47,697 bases of DNA from Chlamydiales bacterium (lineage in GTDB: Bacteria > Chlamydiota > Chlamydiia > Chlamydiales > JAAKFR01), in the NCBI GenBank assembly GCA_020831465.1, contig JAFIGI010000006.1, forward strand, positions 1-47,697. The letters run 5' to 3'. The position numbers and the translations under genes were made by a program. The notes under the pieces were generated by a model, which was not told the origin of the DNA, searched no databases, and saw nothing but the letters and a program-made list of their open reading frames with translations. Below are positions 42,578 through 47,697 of the stretch, in pieces; the stretch's first letter is position 1, and each line of letters opens with the position of its first letter.

Positions 42578-43681
42578 ATGGTTAAAACACTTCCCGCATG
42601 GTGGCCGGAAAAACCTCCCGTTTACGACATTGAAAGGAGTTATCTCGAAAATTTCGAAGAGGGCCCCTTTTTCCAAGGAGCAATTCCGAAACGACTTTTG
42701 CCCTCCCAAGAAGAGTGGGTCGATTTTCTCGGCTTCCGGGTTGCGGTTCCCCTCGGCGTTCCGGCAGGGCCTTTGCTCAACTCCCGCTGGGTCGCTTTTG
42801 CTGCGGAAATGGGCTTTGACATCGTCACCTATAAAACCATCCGGAGTAAGCCCCATCCCGCACACCCTCTGCCGAATATGATCTATGTCGACACAAAGGG
42901 GATGTTGACCTATGAACGCCATCGCGAGACCTTATCCCAGGCGGATCTTCCGCCCCAAAATATGCACGCGCTGGCCGCTACGAATTCATTCGGGATCCCC
43001 TCTCAAGGGCGCGACTTTCTGATCGAAGACATTGCTCGCGCGAATGCCTCTCTCGCCCCCGGACAGGTCATGATCGTTTCTGTCGTCGGGACCCCGCGGG
43101 AGGGAGAAGATTTTTACGAAGATTTTGTCCATGCAGCTCGCATCGCGCTCGAAGGGGGTGCGAAAATCATCGAGGCCGACCTCTCATGTCCGAACGTTGT
43201 GACATGCGAAGGTAGCCTTTTCACTAATCCCGAAGCAGTCTTTGAGATCTCCCGTCGGATGAAGCAGGCTATCGGCTCGATTCCGTTGGTGATCAAAGTG
43301 GGCGTGATCGAGGAAAAGGAAGTGCTCAAGAATGTGATGCACGCCGCAGCCAAAGGGGGCGCAAGCGCGATTTGCGGCATCAACACAGTGAGCATGAAGG
43401 TCGTTAAGAGCGACGGCACCCCCGCGCTCGGCGAAAAGCGTTTGCGCTCAGGCGTCTGCGGCGGGCCGATCCGCGAGGCTGCTCTCGATTTTATTCGAAA
43501 CGCCCGCGCCGTAAACGAAGAAGAAAAGCTCGCCATGACGATCATGGGGACAGGGGGAGCAACTCTTCCCGAGCATTTCGATCAATTTTTTCAGGCCGGG
43601 GCAGAGGTCGCCATGAGTGCGGTGGGCATGATGTGGGATCCCTATCTAGCTGCGAGGTATCATGATAGAAGAGCTGTATAA
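42578..43681 (+). CDS. pyrD: dihydroorotate dehydrogenase
   Basis: This 367-residue flavin enzyme oxidises dihydroorotate to orotate. It has the FMN-site segments PLGVPAGPLLNSRW, TYKTIRS, ATNSFGIPSQG, EADLSCPNV and MGTGGATLPEHFDQF. There is no N-terminal membrane helix as in the quinone-linked class 2 enzymes, so a class 1-like or divergent soluble form is likely; the segment VMIVSVVGT does not settle the active-site base. RAGGAATT (AGAGGAATTA) precedes the ATG. It overlaps pyrE by 20 bp. Extra residues at the N-terminus (WWPEKPPVYDIERSY) are unusual. Confidence 0.88.
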   Translation: MVKTLPAWWPEKPPVYDIERSYLENFEEGPFFQGAIPKRLLPSQEEWVDFLGFRVAVPLGVPAGPLLNSRWVAFAAEMGFDIVTYKTIRSKPHPAHPLPNMIYVDTKGMLTYERHRETLSQADLPPQNMHALAATNSFGIPSQGRDFLIEDIARANASLAPGQVMIVSVVGTPREGEDFYEDFVHAARIALEGGAKIIEADLSCPNVVTCEGSLFTNPEAVFEISRRMKQAIGSIPLVIKVGVIEEKEVLKNVMHAAAKGGASAICGINTVSMKVVKSDGTPALGEKRLRSGVCGGPIREAALDFIRNARAVNEEEKLAMTIMGTGGATLPEHFDQFFQAGAEVAMSAVGMMWDPYLAARYHDRRAV

Positions 43682-44240
43682 GATCGGCGCCGTTAAATTT
43701 GGCGACTTCACACTAAAGAGCGGCATCCGCTCTCCCATCTATATCGACCTACGTCTTATTGTCTCCTATCCAAAGCTCCTTGAGCAGATCGCTCAAATGA
43801 TGTGGGAAAGGGTAAAAGAGGCGAAATTTGACCGCGTTTGCGGCGTCCCCTATACCGCTTTGCCAATCGCCACGGCCCTCTCGCTTCAGCAAAATCTCCC
43901 CATGGTCCTGCGCCGTAAAGAGGCGAAGAATTACGGGACGAAAAAGATCATCGAAGGCGTGTTGGAAGCAGGCGAGAATTGCCTCGTCATCGAAGATCTT
44001 GTGACAAGCGGCATGAGCCTCTTCGAAACGATTAAGCCCCTCGAAGAGAGCGGCCTCAAGGTGACAGATATCGTCGTCCTGCTCGACCGCCAGCAGGGAG
44101 GGAAGCGGCGGATCGAAGAGAAAGGCTACCGCCTCCACTCCCTTTTTACTATGGCCGACCTTCTCGAGGCGTTAAAAGAGCGGATAGACGACCGGCAGGT
44201 GGAAGAGGTGCGAAAATTTATTGCGGAACACCAATGTTAA
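43662..44240 (+). CDS. pyrE: orotate phosphoribosyltransferase (UMPS-like)
   Basis: This 192-residue enzyme adds PRPP to orotate. It begins [17 protein letters not shown], followed by SPIYIDLR and [12 protein letters not shown], and has the PRPP loop [13 protein letters not shown] (about 106-118). The wording is very close to the first domain of eukaryotic UMP synthase ([39 protein letters not shown] as I recall it) and less like E. coli PyrE. It overlaps pyrF by 7 bp in a different frame, so the two are separate chains in the UMPS domain order. Confidence 0.93.
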   Translation: MIEELYKIGAVKFGDFTLKSGIRSPIYIDLRLIVSYPKLLEQIAQMMWERVKEAKFDRVCGVPYTALPIATALSLQQNLPMVLRRKEAKNYGTKKIIEGVLEAGENCLVIEDLVTSGMSLFETIKPLEESGLKVTDIVVLLDRQQGGKRRIEEKGYRLHSLFTMADLLEALKERIDDRQVEEVRKFIAEHQC

Positions 44241-45001
44241 GTTACTCCCAACGCAGCGCCTATTCTTTAAACCCCGCAGGTCAGCGCCTGCTTAAGCTCA
44301 TGGACGAAAAACAAACGAACCTCTCCATCGCAGCCGATGTCACATCGGCAGATGAACTCCTCCACATCGCCGAAACGCTCGGCCCCGAAATCTGCCTCTT
44401 GAAAACCCACATCGACATTCTCGAAGACTTCACCCCCGAACTTCCTCATAAGCTGCGCACGCTTGCCGAGAAACACAACTTCTTACTCTTTGAAGACCGC
44501 AAGTTCGCCGACATTGGCAACACCGTCAAATGGCAATACCGGGACGGCATTTACCGCATATCCGATTGGTCGGATATCACCAATGCCCATATCGTCCCCG
44601 GGCCAGGGATTATCGAAGGATTAAAGGAGGTCGGCCTTCCCAAAGGGCGCGGTCTTCTTTTGCTAGCCGAAATGAGCCCTAAAGGCACTCTTGCCAAAGG
44701 GGCGTACACCAGACAAGCTGTAAAATGGGCGCGCGAACATGCTGATTTCGTCATCGGCTTCATCTGCGTGCACAAGCTCGTCGACGATCCTGCATTTATT
44801 CACATGACACCGGGAGTTCGACTCTCTCCTGGAGGTGATCCCCTTGGACAGCAGTATCTTACTCCTCAAAAAGTCATTCAGGAAAATCAAAGCGACCTGA
44901 TTATCGTCGGGCGCGGTATCTACAGGGCCGAAAATCCCCTCCTCGAAGCGCGGAAATACCGCCGGGCGGGCTGGGAATCCTATCGCCAACTGCTTGCATA
45001 A
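44234..45001 (+). CDS. pyrF: orotidine-5'-phosphate decarboxylase (URA3/UMPS-type)
   Basis: This 255-residue enzyme forms UMP. The catalytic set is visible: D35, K57 (LLKTHID), and [12 protein letters not shown] (D88, K90, D93). This [11 protein letters not shown] form belongs to the eukaryotic URA3/UMP synthase group; E. coli-type PyrF has DLKFHDIPNT. The rest also follows UMPS ([48 protein letters not shown]). It is the last gene of the operon; the segment ends 96 bp before glgC, which has its own promoter-like sequence. Confidence 0.93.
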   Translation: MLSYSQRSAYSLNPAGQRLLKLMDEKQTNLSIAADVTSADELLHIAETLGPEICLLKTHIDILEDFTPELPHKLRTLAEKHNFLLFEDRKFADIGNTVKWQYRDGIYRISDWSDITNAHIVPGPGIIEGLKEVGLPKGRGLLLLAEMSPKGTLAKGAYTRQAVKWAREHADFVIGFICVHKLVDDPAFIHMTPGVRLSPGGDPLGQQYLTPQKVIQENQSDLIIVGRGIYRAENPLLEARKYRRAGWESYRQLLA

Positions 45002-45032
45002 CAATCTCTCTAGATTCTTTTCAAAAAAAATC

Positions 45033-45061
45033 TTGACCGCATATTCATTATTAACTATTAA
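45033..45061 (+). promoter_or_regulatory. candidate glgC promoter
   Basis: TTGACC (45033-45038) and TATTAA (45056-45061) are separated by 17 bp, 36 bp before the glgC ATG. The -35 is near consensus and the region is AT-rich. Confidence 0.5.
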
Positions 45062-45067
45062 TAGTTA
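45052..45067. promoter_or_regulatory. 16-bp perfect palindrome overlapping the glgC promoter
   Basis: TAACTATTAATAGTTA is a perfect palindrome covering the -10 box. Its position suits a repressor operator, but no regulator is identified. Confidence 0.4.
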
Positions 45068-45097
45068 TAGCGGGCGTTGTAATAGAAAGACAAAATA

Positions 45098-46468
45098 ATG
45101 TTAGTTAATTTTTTTTCTGATACTATTTCCTATGAAACCGAAATTTCTTCACATATTCCCTCGCACGTTTCAATGGACCGCGTTGCTGTCATCATCCTTG
45201 GTGGCGGTGAGGGAAAACGGCTGGCCCCTCTAACAAAAAGCAGATGTAAACCCGCTGTATCTTTCGGCGGGCGCTATAGCCTAATTGACGTTCCTATCTC
45301 TCATTCTCTCTCTTCCGGGCTCTCTAAAATTTTCGTAATCGGACAATATCTCGCCTACACCCTGCAAAAGCATCTTTTCCAGACCTATCTCTATCACGGG
45401 ATCACCCAGAATCAAATCCAACTTCTTGTTCCCGAAGAGCGTGAAGGGAAAAAGATCTGGTATAAGGGGACTGCCGACGCCATTCGGCAAAATCTTGAGT
45501 ACTTTTCCGAAGTCTCCGCAGACTATTTTCTAATCCTTTCGGGCGATCAGCTTTACAACATCAACTTCAAAAAAATGATCGACTTTGCTGTTGAAGTTGA
45601 TGCAGGCATGTTGATCGCCTCACAACCGGTAAATAGAAAAGATGCAGGACGGATGGGGATCTTGAAAATCGAACATGGCGGAAGCAAGATCATCAACTTT
45701 TGCGAGAAGCCTAAAGAAGAGACTGTACTTGAGCAATACTACACAGACCCCTTCACCCTCAACCGCCTCGGATACGACGGAAACAATGGAAGACATTACC
45801 TCGGATCGATGGGGATTTATTTGTTCAAAAGAGAGGTAATGTTTGACCTGCTGCGCGAAGATCCCCGCGATGATTTCGGCAAGCATTTGATCAAATCGCG
45901 TCTTGAAAAGGGAGATGTCCACGCCTATTTATACGACGGTTACTGGGAAGATATCGGAACAATAGAATCGTATTACAATGCGAATCTTGCCTTGACCAAA
46001 GAGGTCGCTAATAGAAAATCAGGGCTCCTTTGCTACGACGAGAGGAGCCGAATCATCACCAAGCGCTACAACCTGCCGGGAGTTCGAGTTTCCAACTGCC
46101 GTATCAAGGAGTCCCTAATATGCGAAGGGAGTATTGTGGAAGGGGATGAGGTTTTTCACAGCGTTCTCGGCGTGCGCACGATCTTGGGCAAGGGAAGCGT
46201 TATTCGCGACTCGATCGTGATCGGAAATGAGTTTTATGAACGCCCACCCTTGACGCGTGGAGAAGAGAGCCTAAACCCCGGAATCGGGACAAACTGCCAT
46301 ATCGAACGCGCAATTCTCGATGAAAACGTCACAATCGGAGATAACGTGACCCTTGTCAATCAAAAGGGGCACGAGACTTACGATTCGCCCGACGGCCTCG
46401 TCGTTGTGCGCGACGGCATTATCATCATTCCACGCGCCGCACGCATTCCCGATAATTACGTTTTCTAG
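45098..46468 (+). CDS. glgC: glucose-1-phosphate adenylyltransferase
   Basis: This 456-residue enzyme makes ADP-glucose for glycogen synthesis. It has the nucleotidyltransferase motif ILGGGEGKRLAPLTKSRCKP (about 34-53), FEK-type FCEKPKEE, WEDIGTIESYYNANLAL and a C-terminal left-handed beta-helix with hexapeptide-like turns (IKESLICEGSIVEGDEV, IGDNVTLVNQKG). The family usually starts near MDRVAVIILGGG, so the ATG at 45173 could be the true start; the extra 25 N-terminal residues look unstructured. The last 50 bases before 45098 hold a promoter-like sequence and palindrome. With GlgP upstream in the window it completes part of the glycogen cycle. Confidence 0.95.
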   Translation: MLVNFFSDTISYETEISSHIPSHVSMDRVAVIILGGGEGKRLAPLTKSRCKPAVSFGGRYSLIDVPISHSLSSGLSKIFVIGQYLAYTLQKHLFQTYLYHGITQNQIQLLVPEEREGKKIWYKGTADAIRQNLEYFSEVSADYFLILSGDQLYNINFKKMIDFAVEVDAGMLIASQPVNRKDAGRMGILKIEHGGSKIINFCEKPKEETVLEQYYTDPFTLNRLGYDGNNGRHYLGSMGIYLFKREVMFDLLREDPRDDFGKHLIKSRLEKGDVHAYLYDGYWEDIGTIESYYNANLALTKEVANRKSGLLCYDERSRIITKRYNLPGVRVSNCRIKESLICEGSIVEGDEVFHSVLGVRTILGKGSVIRDSIVIGNEFYERPPLTRGEESLNPGIGTNCHIERAILDENVTIGDNVTLVNQKGHETYDSPDGLVVVRDGIIIIPRAARIPDNYVF

Positions 46469-46506
46469 GGTTCTTCTGTACGGGCTTAGCGTTTCTATTT
46501 CTAAAC

Positions 46507-46554
46507 GGTTGTGTCCAGAAAATTGCGCAAAAACTTCGAGCATATGAAAATCTC
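46507..46554 (+). repeat. IS-end-like repeat, inverted copy of 91-138
   Basis: GGTTGTGTCCAGAAAATTG and the following bases match the reverse complement of 91-138 at about 43 of 48 positions. On the minus strand it follows the broken transposase directly and is probably its IS terminus. Confidence 0.6.
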
Positions 46555-46944
46555 GAGGTATAACCGAAAGTTGTGTTCGGCAACAGCTCGTGAGCGCCTT
46601 CAAGATCATGCTCCTGGCCTGCTGTTAGTGTAAAGCTCGTAGGGTTCCCCAAGGCATCCACAGTCGCGTGAATCTTCGTACTCACTCACCCTCTGCTGCG
46701 CCCAAGTGCTTGGTTTTCGCTCTTTTTTTATTGCACCAGCACTATGTTGGTGGGCTTGCACGATCGTTGAATCGATCATTCCATATTCATTATCAGCATC
46801 GAATTTTGCGAGCATTAGGCATAGATCTAGATAAACGAAGGAATGCGGATCCCGTAAGGCAACTCTCTCGATGGTTTTCAAGCTAGCCATTGAGGCCGAG
46901 AAAAAATGGAGGCGGCTACGAGGATCGATGGTAGCCCTAAACAT
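46555..46944 (-). pseudogene. IS5-family (IS427-type) transposase remnant
   Basis: On the minus strand the frame reads DNEYGMIDSTIVQAHQHSAG, the region of the first catalytic Asp of IS5 transposases. It then shifts by one base (after the Ala-Gly-Ala, where KKSENQALGRSRG continues in another frame), meets an in-frame TGA where a Gly codon is expected, and continues STKIHATVDALGNPTSFTLT and AGQEHD. The C-terminal half with the other catalytic residues is gone, joined straight to the IS end at 46507-46554. Two lesions plus a deletion make this clearly dead. The 46807-46944 part is less recognisable. Confidence 0.8.
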
Positions 46945-47670
46945 GTAGTGATTTCAAATTCTTATTGTAATCGCAGATGAACATTTTTATTACACCTATA
47001 TGACTCTCTATTTTCTTTGAAAAAGATAATGCTTTTCTGACTAGTCTCGAGCATCGCTGTCTGATCGTGCAATTAAATCTTTCAATGTAACTTGTCTTCC
47101 CAGATTCTTTGCCGACGGCGCTATGCTGTTTCCATGGAATAACTTCGTAGTAAACTGAGAACTTATCTGTGTAAAAGTGGGCTTTTTTTTTAATTCTTCT
47201 GGCAATTTTGCCATCAAGGCTTCCCCTGAAGCTTTATTCCGTTTTCCTATGTGGAAGGCTAATATTTGGCGGGTTGCTGAATGCATGACAAGCCATAACC
47301 ACTGATCATTACCTTTGTTTCCCACAAAACTCCACATTTCATCTCCCTCAAGAACAGCTACTTCAAACTCATCGTTTTCTGCAATGACGGTTGCATTTAA
47401 GTCTTCTGGTAGAGATTGAAATGTTTTTTCCATAAATCCCAACAACCAGGGCATGCTTACATCAAAAATTCTGCAAATGCCTTCTAATGAAACACGTTCG
47501 AGAAGAGATCTTCGAATCCGTTCTTTAGTGTCATCTGGAATAATCTTGTTTTGTGGATCTTCGATAAATTGCTTTCGGCAACAAAGGCACTCGTATTTTT
47601 GTTTTCCTGAGTGAATCGAACCATTTTTACGAACTGTATTTGAGTAGCAGTGAGGACAAGAGATATTCAT
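46937..47670 (-). mobile_element. IS1-family transposase, single ORF interrupted by -1 frameshift at A9
   Basis: The ORF (start 47670, SD AGGAG 6-8 bases upstream) encodes a zinc-ribbon N-terminus (CPHC and CLCC), a helix-turn-helix and DEMWSFVGNKGN with the first catalytic Asp. After LPEELKKK the annotated frame runs on into unrelated residues and stops at 47041. A -1 shift at nine A residues (plus-strand T9, 47193-47201) restores AHFYTDKFSVYYEV (second Asp), SYIERFNCT (Glu) and a normal C-terminus ending SLHV at 46937. This could be programmed slippage, an error in a homopolymer, or inactivation. The left IS end lies outside the window. Confidence 0.8.
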
Positions 47671-47697
47671 GAGTTTCTCCTATTTTTTTCAAAAAAA

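Noticed and set aside
46271..46609. 112-codon minus-strand frame joining IS sequence and glgC antisense
   Set aside because: It runs from the dead transposase into antisense glgC; a chance read-through, not a gene.

Overview
The window most likely comes from an environmental (amoeba-associated, 'Chlamydia-related') member of the Chlamydiota. The gene order parB / dppF / dppD / DUF47 / Pit phosphate permease, the dppA-dppB-dppC operon with unusually enlarged permeases, the amino-acid-binding lipoprotein beside hemH, and glgP/glgC all match my recollection of chlamydial gene neighbourhoods. A full de novo UMP operon, a MYND zinc-finger protein and several transposon remnants are not expected in the pathogenic genus Chlamydia and point to a free-living-host lineage (Waddlia/Criblamydia/Parachlamydia-like). 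Assignment to a family is inference only.

Layout. 1-3.3 kb: the tail of an unidentified gene, IS-end and hairpin repeats, a polysaccharide deacetylase coupled to a GT2 glycosyltransferase, a MYND-finger protein, and about 0.6 kb of repeat-rich DNA with small ORFs. 3.3-9.9 kb: a membrane TPR-like protein, a GT9 glycosyltransferase overlapping parB, dppD-dppF ATPases, and a DUF47 protein with a Pit phosphate permease. 10-18.5 kb: a tightly overlapping four-gene operon (HEAT-repeat membrane protein, processive GT2 synthase, membrane-TPR-glycoside-hydrolase fusion, TPR plus outer-membrane barrel) that looks like an undescribed polysaccharide synthesis and export system related in logic to pga/bcs. 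It is faced by a nucleotide-sugar dehydrogenase and an epimerase (18.5-20.8 kb). 21-26.3 kb: dppA-dppB-dppC. 26.3-29.6 kb: soluble transhydrogenase, an acidic Cys-rich secreted protein, and a TauE/SafE-like protein coupled to a 50-residue membrane peptide. 29.6-35.4 kb: glycogen phosphorylase, a YcaC-like hydrolase, a HicB/Xre-like protein, an amino-acid-binding lipoprotein, ferrochelatase and a GxxExxY protein. 35.5-45.0 kb: carA-carB-pyrB-pyrI-pyrC-pyrD-pyrE-pyrF, all eight subunits needed for UMP, preceded by a terminator with a short leader ORF ending in its loop. 45.1-46.5 kb: glgC. 46.5-47.7 kb: an inactivated IS5-type transposase and an IS1-type transposase split by a -1 frameshift at an A9 run.

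How the genes work together. The pyr operon makes UMP, hence UTP and UDP-sugars. GlgC and GlgP make and mobilise glycogen. The dehydrogenase/epimerase pair could convert UDP-sugars to substrates for the GT2 synthase of the facing operon, whose last gene would form the outer-membrane exit. The strongest leads are the polysaccharide operon, the eukaryote-like character of PyrE/PyrF and the carA leader/attenuator. Several dispersed repeats (a 23-bp motif in four clear copies, a hairpin element, IS ends) show past mobile-element activity. All homology statements rest on reading motifs by eye; no search was run.
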